64,000 bases of DNA from Streptomyces minutiscleroticus (GTDB lineage Bacteria; Actinomycetota; Actinomycetes; Streptomycetales; Streptomycetaceae), in NCBI RefSeq assembly GCF_014650875.1, contig NZ_BMVU01000005.1, positions 62,001 to 126,000 of the forward strand, written 5' to 3'. Shown here piece after piece: positions 36,821 through 44,839 of the stretch; positions within the stretch are counted from its first letter, which is position 1; every line of letters begins with the position of its first letter. The position numbers were made by a program, and so were the translations under genes. The notes under the pieces are model-generated. The model saw only the letters and a list, made by a program, of their open reading frames with translations. It searched no databases and had not been told where the DNA came from.

Positions 36821-37078
36821 GTGCACGACGAACTGGTCGACCATCTGACACGCACCACGCCCCTCGGCCGGGGCGAGGCGCTGCGGGTCGTCCAGGACGT
36901 CCTCGCCTACTTCGACGAGACGACCGAGGACTACGTCCGCCGCCGCCACCGGGAGCTCCAGAGCCTGGGGCTGGTGAACGCGACGATCTTCGAGCGGATC
37001 GCGGAGGAGCTGCGCTACCGCGCGGTCGCGCCGCCCGGCCTCTCCCTGAGGCAGCTGCGCCGCATCGTCTACGGCTGA
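36821..37078 (+). CDS. Small conserved actinobacterial protein upstream of glmS
   Basis: 85 residues from GTG at 36821 (an ATG 12 codons upstream is possible). HDELVDHLTRTTPLGRGEALRVVQDVLAYFDETTEDYVRRRHRELQSLG is a helical, charged domain, and the C-terminus reads VAPPGLSLRQLRRIVYG. I recall similar short proteins across Streptomyces but no function. It is 61 bp upstream of glmS on the same strand and may share its transcript. Confidence 0.75.
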   Translation: MHDELVDHLTRTTPLGRGEALRVVQDVLAYFDETTEDYVRRRHRELQSLGLVNATIFERIAEELRYRAVAPPGLSLRQLRRIVYG

Positions 37079-37139
37079 GCCGCCGGACGCGCTCCTCGAT
37101 CGACACCACCTGACGACCTAGGGACGGGGAAAGCCTCAC

Positions 37140-38957
37140 ATGTGCGGAATCGTGGGATATATCGGCAAGCGCGATGTGGCGCCTCTGCTGCTCGAGGGGC
37201 TCCAGCGCCTGGAGTACCGGGGCTACGACTCGGCGGGCATCGCCGTCACCGGCCCCAAGGCGGGCGGCCTGAGGACGGTCAAGGCCAAGGGGCGCGTCCG
37301 CGACCTGGAGGCCCGCGTCCCCAAGCGCTTCGCCGGCACCACGGGCATCGCCCACACCCGCTGGGCCACCCACGGCGCCCCCTCCGACGTCAACGCCCAC
37401 CCGCACCTGGACGGTGAGGGCAAGGTCGCCGTCGTCCACAACGGCATCATCGACAACGCCGGCGACCTGCGCCGCAAGCTGGAGGCGGACGGCGTCGAGT
37501 TCCTCTCCGAGACCGACACCGAGGTCATCACCCACCTCGTCGCCCGCGCCCAGGCCGAGAAGCTGGAGGACAAGGTCCGCGAGGCGCTGCGCGTCATCGA
37601 GGGCACGTACGGCATCGCCGTCCTGCACGCCGACTTCCCCGACCGCATCGTGGTGGCCCGCAACGGCTCCCCGGTCGTCCTGGGCATCGGCGAGAAGGAG
37701 ATGTTCGTCGCCTCCGACGTCGCCGCGCTGGTGATGCACACCCGCCAGATCGTCACCCTCGACGACGGCGAGATGGCCACCCTCAAGGCCGACGACTTCC
37801 GCACGTACACCACCGAGGGCACCCGGACGACGTCCGAGCCGACCACCGTCGAGTGGGAGGCCGAGTCCTACGACATGGGCGGCCACGAGACGTACATGCA
37901 CAAGGAGGTCCACGAGCAGGCCGAGGCCGTGGACCGGGTGCTGCGCGGCCGCATCGACGACCGGTTCTCCACCGTCCACCTGGGCGGCCTGAACCTGGAC
38001 GCCCGCGAGGCGCGCCAGATCCGCCGCGTGAAGATCCTGGGCTGCGGCACCTCGTACCACGCGGGCATGATCGGCGCCCAGATGATCGAGGAGCTGGCCC
38101 GCATCCCCGCGGACGCCGAGCCGGCCTCGGAGTTCCGCTACCGCAACGCGGTCGTCGACCCCGACACCCTCTACGTCGCCGTGTCCCAGTCGGGCGAGAC
38201 GTACGACGTACTCGCCGCGGTCCAGGAGCTGAAGCGCAAGGGCGCCCGCGTCCTCGGCGTGGTGAACGTCGTCGGCTCGGCGATCGCCCGCGAGGCCGAC
38301 GGCGGCATGTACGTGCACGCCGGGCCCGAGGTCTGCGTGGTCTCCACCAAGTGCTTCACCAACACCACGGTCGCCTTCGCGCTGCTCGCGCTGCACCTGG
38401 GCCGCACCCGCGACCTGTCGGTCGCCGACGGCAGGCGGATCATCGAGGGCCTGCGCCGGCTGCCCGCCCAGATCTCCGAGATCCTGGAGCAGGAGGAGGA
38501 GATCAAGAAGCTCGCCGAGGAGTACGCCCAGGCGCGCTCGATGCTCTTCATCGGCCGGGTCCGCGGCTATCCGGTGGCCCTGGAGGCGTCGCTGAAGCTC
38601 AAGGAGGTCTCCTACATCCACGCGGAGGCCTACCCCGCCTCGGAACTCAAGCACGGCCCGCTGGCGCTCATCGAGCCCGCCCTGCCGACCGTGGCGATCG
38701 TCCCCGACGACGACCTGCTGGAGAAGAACCGGGCGGCCCTGGAGGAGATCAAGGCCCGCAGCGGCAGGATCCTCGCCGTGGCCCACCGCGAGCAGGAGAA
38801 GGCCGACCGGACGATCGTCGTGCCGAAGAACGAGGACGAGCTGGACCCGATCCTCATGGGCATCCCGCTGCAGCTGCTCGCCTACCACACGGCGCTGGCG
38901 CTGGGCCGGGACATCGACAAGCCCCGCAACCTCGCCAAGTCCGTGACGGTCGAGTAG
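37140..38957 (+). CDS. glmS: Glutamine-fructose-6-phosphate aminotransferase (isomerising)
   Basis: 605 residues. The N-terminal glutaminase domain begins MCGIVGYIG with the nucleophilic Cys2 and continues LEYRGYDSAGIAV, HTRWATHG and VVHNGIIDN. Two SIS isomerase domains follow (ILGCGTSYHAGMIG, SQSGETYDVLAA, CVVSTKCFTNT; FIGRVRGYPVALEASLKLKEVSYIHAEAY). It makes glucosamine-6-phosphate for peptidoglycan and aminosugars. Proximity to the GH20 enzyme fits aminosugar metabolism. S. coelicolor carries two glmS-like genes as I recall; this position corresponds to the second. A GGGGAAAG ribosome site precedes ATG. Confidence 0.95.
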   Translation: MCGIVGYIGKRDVAPLLLEGLQRLEYRGYDSAGIAVTGPKAGGLRTVKAKGRVRDLEARVPKRFAGTTGIAHTRWATHGAPSDVNAHPHLDGEGKVAVVHNGIIDNAGDLRRKLEADGVEFLSETDTEVITHLVARAQAEKLEDKVREALRVIEGTYGIAVLHADFPDRIVVARNGSPVVLGIGEKEMFVASDVAALVMHTRQIVTLDDGEMATLKADDFRTYTTEGTRTTSEPTTVEWEAESYDMGGHETYMHKEVHEQAEAVDRVLRGRIDDRFSTVHLGGLNLDAREARQIRRVKILGCGTSYHAGMIGAQMIEELARIPADAEPASEFRYRNAVVDPDTLYVAVSQSGETYDVLAAVQELKRKGARVLGVVNVVGSAIAREADGGMYVHAGPEVCVVSTKCFTNTTVAFALLALHLGRTRDLSVADGRRIIEGLRRLPAQISEILEQEEEIKKLAEEYAQARSMLFIGRVRGYPVALEASLKLKEVSYIHAEAYPASELKHGPLALIEPALPTVAIVPDDDLLEKNRAALEEIKARSGRILAVAHREQEKADRTIVVPKNEDELDPILMGIPLQLLAYHTALALGRDIDKPRNLAKSVTVE

Positions 38958-39280
38958 CCGGACCGGGGCGGCCCGGTCCGGCCGGGCCCTGCCCCGGAAC
39001 ATGAACGATCCCCGTGCGTGCCACCAGCGCACGGGGATCGTTCCGCACGGGCCGGAGCCGCCCAATTACCCCGGCCCGCCGGGAACGGGGTCCGCTCGCC
39101 CCGCTCCCGGTGCGCGGTTGTCTCGGCTGCCCGGTTGGTACCCGCCCCGAGGGCGCGCGGCACCTCTACGCACGGGTAGATTTATGCCGGTACGCAAGGG
39201 AACTGACGTGGCGTCAGGCAAGAGGAGCGACCGCTGCCCCGCGGCGTTCCGGGAGAGTCCCCGGGGGATGCGGGTGCGTC
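38958..39280. other. 323-bp convergent gap between glmS and the stress protein gene
   Basis: It contains one strong terminator (39003-39043). The rest is GC-rich sequence with a short AT-rich patch near 39178 and a 35-codon ORF at 39184 that has no ribosome site; I see no supported gene. Confidence 0.6.
39003..39043. terminator. Terminator hairpin after glmS
   Basis: Perfect 16-bp stem, GAACGATCCCCGTGCG (39003-39018) with its complement at 39028-39043, and a 9-nt loop. It can serve both glmS and the convergent gene. Confidence 0.9.
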
Positions 39281-39808
39281 TCAGGGGATGACGACGACGG
39301 GGCGCTGCGCGCGCTTGGCGAGCCGTCCCGCGACGGAGCCGAAGAGGCGCCCCGCGATGCCGTGCGTGGAGCCGACGACGATCGCGTCCGCCTCGTACTC
39401 CCGCCCGACCTCCTCCAGCTCGTGGCAGATGTCGCCGCCGCGCTCGACGAGGATCCAGGGCACCTCGGCGAGGTAGTCGGCACAGGCCAGTTCGAGGCCG
39501 AGGACCTCGGTGCGGTGGTCCGGGACCTCCACGAAGACGGGCGGCTCGCAGCCTGCCCAGACCGTGGTGGGCAGCCGGTTGGCGACGTGCACGATGATCA
39601 GGCCCGCGCCGGAGCGGTGGGCCATGCCGATGGCGTACGCGAGGGCGCGCTCGCTGGAGGTGGACCCGTCGAAGCCGACCACGACGCCGTGCTTGAAGGC
39701 GGGGTCGCAGGAGCTGCGCGGCTCTTCCGCCGCCAACGGCCCGTCCGCCGTGGGATCGGCTACGGGGCGGTTGCGGTCCGCGGGATCGAAGAATTCGTGA
39801 CCGGCCAT
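39281..39808 (-). CDS. Universal stress protein
   Basis: 175 residues from ATG at 39808. A single UspA domain (about residues 38-172): HGVVVGFDGSTSSERALAYAIGMAHRSGAGLIIVHV at the N-terminal strand-helix and the ATP-loop-like VVGSTHGIAGRLFGSVAGRLAKRAQRPVVVIP at the end. Single-domain Usp proteins bind ATP or AMP and act in dormancy or stress; no specific role is evident. A TACCCTCCAGGGTA palindrome (39890-39903) lies in its promoter region. Confidence 0.88.
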   Translation of the reverse strand: MAGHEFFDPADRNRPVADPTADGPLAAEEPRSSCDPAFKHGVVVGFDGSTSSERALAYAIGMAHRSGAGLIIVHVANRLPTTVWAGCEPPVFVEVPDHRTEVLGLELACADYLAEVPWILVERGGDICHELEEVGREYEADAIVVGSTHGIAGRLFGSVAGRLAKRAQRPVVVIP

Positions 39809-40184
39809 GAGTGTCTCGGCGTATGGATCCTCTGGAGGGGACGACAACGTGCGGCAGAGCTGTGTCCGGGAATCATCTTCCCAAGGCCATACCCTCCAGG
39901 GTACGGCGACACTCCTCCACTGCCCAGATCCCGCTGACGGTTCGTGGGGTTCCCCGGAGCATGCACGAGGGACGCCCTCGGCGCAATGGTCGCTGCCCCG
40001 TACAGGTGGTTTGTGCGGACTTCGCCCCCGGGCGCCGGGCCCGGGAGGACCGCGCGTCCGGCCCGGGATTCCGGCCGTCCGCCCGCGCGGGACGGGCCCC
40101 CGGGCGGACGGCGGGGCCGGGCGGCGGGTGACCGCGCGCTCGAACACGCGTTGAACCGGACAAGCCACGCCCAAGGAGCCCTCC
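39809..40184. other. 376-bp divergent promoter region
   Basis: It separates the stress-protein start from the small membrane protein gene. It contains the palindrome TACCCTCCAGGGTA at 39890-39903 and the AAGGAG ribosome site (40171-40176) of the rightward gene. No other gene is supported. Confidence 0.6.
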
Positions 40185-40517
40185 GTGTCCGGTCCCCCGC
40201 CCACCTCCCCGCCCTCCGTCCGGCCGCCCGCCGCACACGACGCGGCGGGCGACGTGGCCCGCTGGGGCGCTTTCAGCTGCGTCCTGGTTCCCGTCGTCCT
40301 GGTGGGGTACGGAACCTCTCTGGCGGGCGCCTGCGGCACCGCCCTGGGTCTCGCGGCGGTCACCGGTGCCTGCCGGCTGCTGCTGCGCCGCTCCGAGCGC
40401 GGGGCGGCGCGACAGGGCGCCGGGGAGCACGCGCCACCGCGCGGCCGGCCCGGTGCGGCGGACCCCGGAGCCCGTGCGGCAGAGTGGCGCACCGATCGAA
40501 ATACGCCGGTCGGCTGA
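40185..40517 (+). CDS. Small membrane protein upstream of adpA
   Basis: 110 residues from GTG at 40185 with AAGGAG eight bases upstream. Residues about 27-66 form two closely spaced hydrophobic segments (WGAFSCVLVPVVLVGYGTSL; ACGTALGLAAVTGACRLLL). Pro-rich N-terminal and Arg/Pro-rich C-terminal tails flank them. I recall an uncharacterised membrane protein gene at this position next to adpA in other streptomycetes. Confidence 0.75.
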   Translation: MSGPPPTSPPSVRPPAAHDAAGDVARWGAFSCVLVPVVLVGYGTSLAGACGTALGLAAVTGACRLLLRRSERGAARQGAGEHAPPRGRPGAADPGARAAEWRTDRNTPVG

Positions 40518-40895
40518 CTGATTTCCGCACCCCCTCCCACCGCTTTTCAGCCAACTTGTGGGTCATAGGCATCACTTGCAGGAATGGGGTCCCACCCCCC
40601 GTTCCACCTGCACTGAAAGGGGTACGCGGGGGCCGCACACCCTACGGGGACCGGCCACTGACCCGAGACGCACTTCCCTGTGCGGCTCACGAGTGCAACG
40701 CTTCGTGATCGAATGCTTCACGCCAAGTTGCCATGTCGACAATGTGCCGCGTGCTGAACTGGTCACGCCGGCACTGCGCAACACAGTAGATTCGATCTTG
40801 ACTGTCTTACGGCGGGGGACTCGTGCAGGACCGAGGGGAAACGTGCAGGAGCGACACAACCGAGGAGCCGCGACCACCGAGGGGGGCTTAGCAGG
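40518..40895. other. adpA promoter and long leader
   Basis: 378 bp without a gene. It contains several AT-richer patches (40540-40570, 40690-40740, 40785-40812) and one candidate AdpA-binding site. A long untranslated leader for adpA is likely, and adpA is known in the genus to be controlled by several regulators including itself; individual sites other than the AdpA-like one are not clear by eye. Confidence 0.6.
40716..40725 (-). promoter_or_regulatory. Candidate AdpA-binding site in the adpA leader
   Basis: The minus strand reads TGGCGTGAAG, 9 of 10 positions of the AdpA consensus TGGCSNGWWY. It is 170 bp upstream of the adpA ATG. AdpA is known to autoregulate in S. griseus and S. coelicolor. 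Confidence 0.45.
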
Positions 40896-42149
40896 ATGAG
40901 CCACGACTCCACTGCCGCGCCGGACGCCGCGGCCCGGAAACTCTCCGGGCGACGCCGCAAGGAGATCGTCGCGGTGCTGCTGTTCAGCGGCGGCCCCATC
41001 TTCGAGAGTTCCATACCGCTGTCGGTGTTCGGGATCGACCGCCAGGACGCCGGCGTGCCGCGCTACCGATTGCTGGTGTGCGCGGGGGAAGAGGGCCCTC
41101 TGCGGACCACAGGGGGGCTGGAACTCACCGCACCACATGGGCTGGAGGCGATCTCCAGGGCGGGCACCGTCGTGGTCCCGGCCTGGCGGTCGATCACCTC
41201 GCCGCCGCCGGAGGAAGCGCTCGACGCACTGCGCCAGGCGCATGAGGAGGGCGCCCGCATCGTCGGGCTGTGCACGGGCGCCTTCGTGCTGGCGGCCGCC
41301 GGACTGCTCGACGGGCGGCCGGCGACCACGCACTGGATGTACGCGCCGACGCTGGCCAAGCGCTATCCGTCGGTGCACGTCGACCCCCGTGAGCTGTTCG
41401 TGGACGACGGCGACGTGCTGACGTCCGCGGGCACCGCGGCAGGGATCGACCTGTGTCTGCACATCGTGCGGACCGACCACGGCAACGAGGCGGCCGGCGC
41501 GCTGGCCCGCCGCCTGGTGGTCCAGCCACGGCGCAGCGGCGGCCAGGAGCGCTACCTCGACAGGTCTTTACCCGAGGAGATCGGCGCCGACCCGCTGGCC
41601 GAGGTCGTCGCCTGGGCGCTGGAGCACCTCCACGAGCAGTTCGACGTGGAGACGCTCGCCGCGCGTGCGTACATGAGCCGGCGGACCTTCGACCGGAGGT
41701 TCCGCTCGCTCACCGGGAGCGCTCCCCTGCAGTGGCTGATCACTCAGCGCGTGCTGCAGGCCCAGCGGCTGCTGGAGACCTCCGACTACTCGGTCGACGA
41801 GGTCGCCGGACGCTGCGGATTCCGTTCCCCGGTGGCCCTGCGCGGGCACTTCCGGCGGCAGCTGGGCTCGTCCCCGGCCGCCTACCGGGCCGCCTACCGG
41901 GCCCGGCGGCCGCAGGGCGACAAGCCCTCGGACGCCGACAGCACGCCGCCTCCGCCGCCGGTGACGGAGGCGCCGCTGCCCATGCAGACGCGGCGCACCG
42001 CGGCCGCGCACACCATGGGGCCCGCCGCGGCCTCCCTGGCGGCCGACCCGGCGCACTCGGGTCACCACACCGGGCACCCGGGTCACCCGGGCCGGGAGAT
42101 GTACGCCGCGAGCCGGGCCGGTGTGCCGGGCCAGCGCAGCGCGCCGTAG
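40896..42149 (+). CDS. adpA: AraC-family master regulator of development
   Basis: 417 residues. The N-terminal DJ-1/PfpI-like dimerisation domain (VAVLLFSGGPIFESSIPLSVFGI; GLCTGAFVLAAAGLLDGRPATTHW) is joined to a C-terminal AraC HTH pair (VETLAARAYMSRRTFDRRFRSLTG; YSVDEVAGRCGFRSPVALRGHFRRQLGSSPAAYR). The interdomain join contains a TTA leucine codon (41568-41570, codon 225), the hallmark that makes AdpA translation depend on the bldA tRNA. AdpA controls aerial growth, secreted proteases and antibiotic genes. The following gene is ornA, the conserved adpA neighbour. Confidence 0.97.
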   Translation: MSHDSTAAPDAAARKLSGRRRKEIVAVLLFSGGPIFESSIPLSVFGIDRQDAGVPRYRLLVCAGEEGPLRTTGGLELTAPHGLEAISRAGTVVVPAWRSITSPPPEEALDALRQAHEEGARIVGLCTGAFVLAAAGLLDGRPATTHWMYAPTLAKRYPSVHVDPRELFVDDGDVLTSAGTAAGIDLCLHIVRTDHGNEAAGALARRLVVQPRRSGGQERYLDRSLPEEIGADPLAEVVAWALEHLHEQFDVETLAARAYMSRRTFDRRFRSLTGSAPLQWLITQRVLQAQRLLETSDYSVDEVAGRCGFRSPVALRGHFRRQLGSSPAAYRAAYRARRPQGDKPSDADSTPPPPPVTEAPLPMQTRRTAAAHTMGPAAASLAADPAHSGHHTGHPGHPGREMYAASRAGVPGQRSAP

Positions 42150-42213
42150 CACCGCCGGCGGCCGGACGCCGCGGACCCGCCGTACGGAGCGGGCCGGCCG
42201 TCCGCGCCGCTGA

Positions 42214-42274
42214 GGGGCGGCCCCGGGACCCCGGGTCGCCCGGACGGGCCGTCCCCGGGACCCCGGGCGGCCCC
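42214..42274 (+). terminator. Imperfect GC-rich hairpin after adpA
   Basis: Arms 42214-42235 and 42253-42274 can form a 22-position stem with four mismatches and a 17-nt loop. It lies between adpA and ornA, which are then probably separate transcripts. Confidence 0.5.
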
Positions 42275-42369
42275 GGTCCCCTTCTCCACCCCCGAGCGGC
42301 CGCGCCGTCGCCGATCACCCCGCCGCACGAGTGGTCCGCGGGGCCGGGCCGGGCCGTAGGGTGAGACAC

Positions 42370-42978
42370 ATGAACGATCGCATGGTGTGGATCGACTGCG
42401 AGATGACCGGGCTCTCGCTGTCCGACGACGCGCTCATCGAGGTGGCCGCGCTGGTCACCGACTCGGAGCTGAACGTGCTCGGCGAAGGGGTGGACATCGT
42501 GATCCGCCCGCCGGACGCGGCCCTGGAGACCATGCCCGAGGTGGTGCGCACGATGCACACCGCGTCCGGGCTGCTGGACGAGCTGGCCGGCGGCACCACG
42601 CTCGCGGACGCCGAGGAGCAGGTCCTGGCGTACGTCCGCGAGCACGTGAAGGAGCCCGGCAAGGCCCCGCTGTGCGGCAACTCGGTCGGCACCGACCGCG
42701 GCTTCCTGCTCCGCGACATGCCCACGCTGGAGGGCTACCTCCACTACCGGATCGTGGACGTCTCCTCGATCAAGGAACTGGCCCGGCGCTGGTACCCGAG
42801 GGCGTACTTCAACAGTCCGCAGAAGAACGGCAACCACCGGGCGCTCGCCGACATCCGCGAGTCGATCGCCGAGCTGCGCTACTACCGCGAGGCGGTCTTC
42901 GTGCCCCAGCCGGGCCCGGACTCCGACACGGCGCGCGCCATCGCGGCGAAGCACGTCCTGCCCGCCGAGCGGGGCTGA
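42370..42978 (+). CDS. ornA: Oligoribonuclease
   Basis: 202 residues from ATG at 42370. DEDD exonuclease motifs: [10 protein letters not shown] (Asp9, Glu11), [33 protein letters not shown] and [20 protein letters not shown]. It degrades 2-5-nt RNAs, including pGpG from cyclic-di-GMP breakdown, and its loss affects Streptomyces development. It follows adpA, as is conserved. Confidence 0.96.
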   Translation: MNDRMVWIDCEMTGLSLSDDALIEVAALVTDSELNVLGEGVDIVIRPPDAALETMPEVVRTMHTASGLLDELAGGTTLADAEEQVLAYVREHVKEPGKAPLCGNSVGTDRGFLLRDMPTLEGYLHYRIVDVSSIKELARRWYPRAYFNSPQKNGNHRALADIRESIAELRYYREAVFVPQPGPDSDTARAIAAKHVLPAERG

Positions 42979-43089
42979 CGACGGGGCGTGCCGACGCCCC
43001 GGGGGAAACGTTGGCGCGAGCACCCCTTCGGACCCTGTACACTTTTTCTCGGCCGGTCGGGGAGACCACTCGGAGAACCACCGGTCGTG

Positions 43090-43162
43090 GTGGGTGTAGC
43101 TCAGCTGGTAGAGCACCTGGTTGTGGTCCAGGATGTCGCGGGTTCAAGTCCCGTCACTCACC
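43090..43162 (+). tRNA. tRNA-His (anticodon GTG)
   Basis: Full cloverleaf by eye: acceptor GTGGGTG with CACTCAC (one G-U), D-arm AGCTCAGCTGGTAGAGC, anticodon stem CCTGG-TTGTGGT-CCAGG with anticodon GTG, and T-arm GCGGG-TTCAAGT-CCCGT. A G at 43089 supplies the G(-1) typical of tRNA-His opposite C73. CCA is not encoded. Confidence 0.95.
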
Positions 43163-43167
43163 CTGAA

Positions 43168-43203
43168 CGGCGAGGGCCGGTCCGTACGGACCGGCCCTCG
43201 CCG
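43168..43203. terminator. Palindromic terminator after tRNA-His
   Basis: A 36-bp perfect palindrome centred on CCGTACGG, located 5 bp after the tRNA and before the convergent cebR stop. It can fold on either strand. Confidence 0.85.
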
Positions 43204-43273
43204 CATCCGCGCCGCCCCGCGCGGGCGCGCCGCGGCCGGGGGCGCCCCGGGTCCCGCGCCGGTCCGCGACCGC

Positions 43274-44329
43274 CTACGAGGACTCCCGGACCACCAGCTC
43301 CGTGGGCAGGACCACCTGGCGTCGGTCCAGACTCCGCGAGGACGCCGGACGGCGGTCGGCTATCTCCTCAAGGAGCAGGCCGGTCATCGCCCGGCCCATC
43401 CCCTCTATGGGCTGGCGGACGCTGGTCAGCGGCGGGTCCATGTGACGGGAGATCGCCGAGTCGTCGTAGCCGACCAGGGCCACGTCGTCCGGGGTGCGCA
43501 GGCCCCGCTCGCGCAGCACCTGGCGGGCGCCGGCCGCCATCACGTCCGAGCCCGCGAAGACCGCGTCCAGCGTGGGGCGGCGCTCCAGCAGCTCCGCCAT
43601 CGCGCGGCGGCCGCCCTCCTCGGTGAAGTCGCCGGGCACGATCAGCCGCTCGTCGTCCTCCTGGCCGGCCTCGCGCAGGGCCGCCCGGTAGCCGTCCACG
43701 CGGCGCTGGGCGCCGTACACGTCCAGGCGGCCCGCGATGTGGGCGATCGTGCGGCGCCCCCGGGACAGCAGGTGCTCGACGGCGAGGCGGCCGCCGCCGT
43801 AGTTGTCCGAGTCCACCGACGGCAGCGTCTCCTCGGCGGACCTGCGGCCGCTGATCACCGCCGGGATCTCCAGCTGGGACAGCAGGTCGGGCAGCGGGTC
43901 GTTGGCGTGGACCGAGACCAGCAGCACGCCGTCCACGCGGTGCGCCGCCAGGTACTGGGCCAGCCGGCGCCGCTCCCGGTCGCTGCCCGCGAAGATCAGC
44001 AGCAGCTGCATCTCCGTCTCCGACAGCTCCGAGCCGACGCCCCGCAGCATGTCGGAGAAGTACGGCTCGGCGAAGAAGCGGGTCTCCGGCTCGGGGACGA
44101 CGAGGGCGATGGCGTCGGTGCGGTTCGCGGCCAGGGCGCGGGCCGCGGTGTTCGGTACGTAGCCGAGCTCCGCCACCGCCGCCTCGACGGCCGCGCGGGT
44201 GGCGTCGCTGACCCGGGGCGAGCCGTTGATGACCCGGGAGACCGTGCCGCGGCCGACGCCGGCGCGCGCGGCGACCTCTTCCAGGGTCGGCCGCCCGCCG
44301 CTCCGTCCCCGTGCTCCGTGGACTGCCAT
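43274..44329 (-). CDS. cebR: LacI-family repressor of cellobiose/cello-oligosaccharide uptake
   Basis: 351 residues from ATG at 44329 (GGAGG upstream). A LacI HTH and hinge (RPTLEEVAARAGVGRGTVSRVINGSPRVSDATR; VEAAVAELGYVPNTAARALA) is followed by a periplasmic-binding-like sensor (LVVPEPETRFFAEPYFSDMLRGV; DGVLLVSVH; VDSDNYGGGRLAVEHLL; AVFAGSDVMAAGARQVL). It diverges from cebEFG-bglC, and two CebR-type operators lie in front of cebE and bglC. Cellobiose or cellotriose is the known inducer in this regulon. Confidence 0.93.
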   Translation of the reverse strand: MAVHGARGRSGGRPTLEEVAARAGVGRGTVSRVINGSPRVSDATRAAVEAAVAELGYVPNTAARALAANRTDAIALVVPEPETRFFAEPYFSDMLRGVGSELSETEMQLLLIFAGSDRERRRLAQYLAAHRVDGVLLVSVHANDPLPDLLSQLEIPAVISGRRSAEETLPSVDSDNYGGGRLAVEHLLSRGRRTIAHIAGRLDVYGAQRRVDGYRAALREAGQEDDERLIVPGDFTEEGGRRAMAELLERRPTLDAVFAGSDVMAAGARQVLRERGLRTPDDVALVGYDDSAISRHMDPPLTSVRQPIEGMGRAMTGLLLEEIADRRPASSRSLDRRQVVLPTELVVRESS

Positions 44330-44839
44330 GGCCCGCCTCCCGTCCGCCGCGGCTCGCACCGCCTCTGGCCTGGAATCTAACAGCCTGCCCCGAGCCGGTC
44401 TCCCGGCGCCGCGGGTCCCGGCCGCCCGCGGGGGCGCGGAGCCGGCGCCGGCGGGCCCCGGCCGGCCCCTCCCGGGGCGGCCGGGTGCTTCCGGCCCGGG
44501 CGCGTTCTTCCGGCCAGACTTCGGAACCCGAACGGACCCCGGGACGTCCGCGCCCCCTCACCCGTAACATCAGGCGCTCACGCCCCGGCGCGACGTCCTT
44601 CCCGACGCTTCGGTCGGCTCGTAACAGCCCGATAACTCCAGTGAGATCTCATTGTTCGCTCCCTTGACACCCCAGCGCCGAGAGACGACTCTTCAACCAA
44701 TCACCTGTGGGAGCGCTCCCACGGTACCTGGCACATACACAACCCGCACGTTCCCCGCCCGAGCCGCAGCGTGAACCAACGGGCCCAACAAAGCAGTTGG
44801 CCGGGGGGTCGGCACGTCAGGGCAACAGGAGGACACGCA
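44330..44839. promoter_or_regulatory. cebR-cebE divergent promoter region
   Basis: 510 bp. A TTGACA -35-like hexamer at 44664-44669 points rightward to a likely start near 44700. The CebR operator at 44708-44721 is just downstream of it, suited to blocking initiation. The left part is GC-rich with no ORF. The cebE ribosome site AGGAGGA is at 44827-44833. Confidence 0.65.
44708..44721. promoter_or_regulatory. CebR operator upstream of cebE
   Basis: TGGGAGCGCTCCCA, the exact 14-bp CebR consensus known from Streptomyces. It is extended to a perfect 16-bp palindrome by G/C at the flanks. Confidence 0.95.

Noticed and set aside
37079..37139. glmS ribozyme before glmS
   Set aside because: Only 61 bp separate the upstream stop and ATG; no conserved ribozyme core is visible and the element is typical of Firmicutes.
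39184..39291. Short ORF between glmS and the stress-protein gene
   Set aside because: No ribosome site, ordinary non-coding composition and overlap with the convergent gene's 3' end.
43090..43162. tRNA-His as an integrative-element attachment site
   Set aside because: No integrase gene, no second copy of the tRNA 3' end and no accessory island beside it; flanking genes are core.
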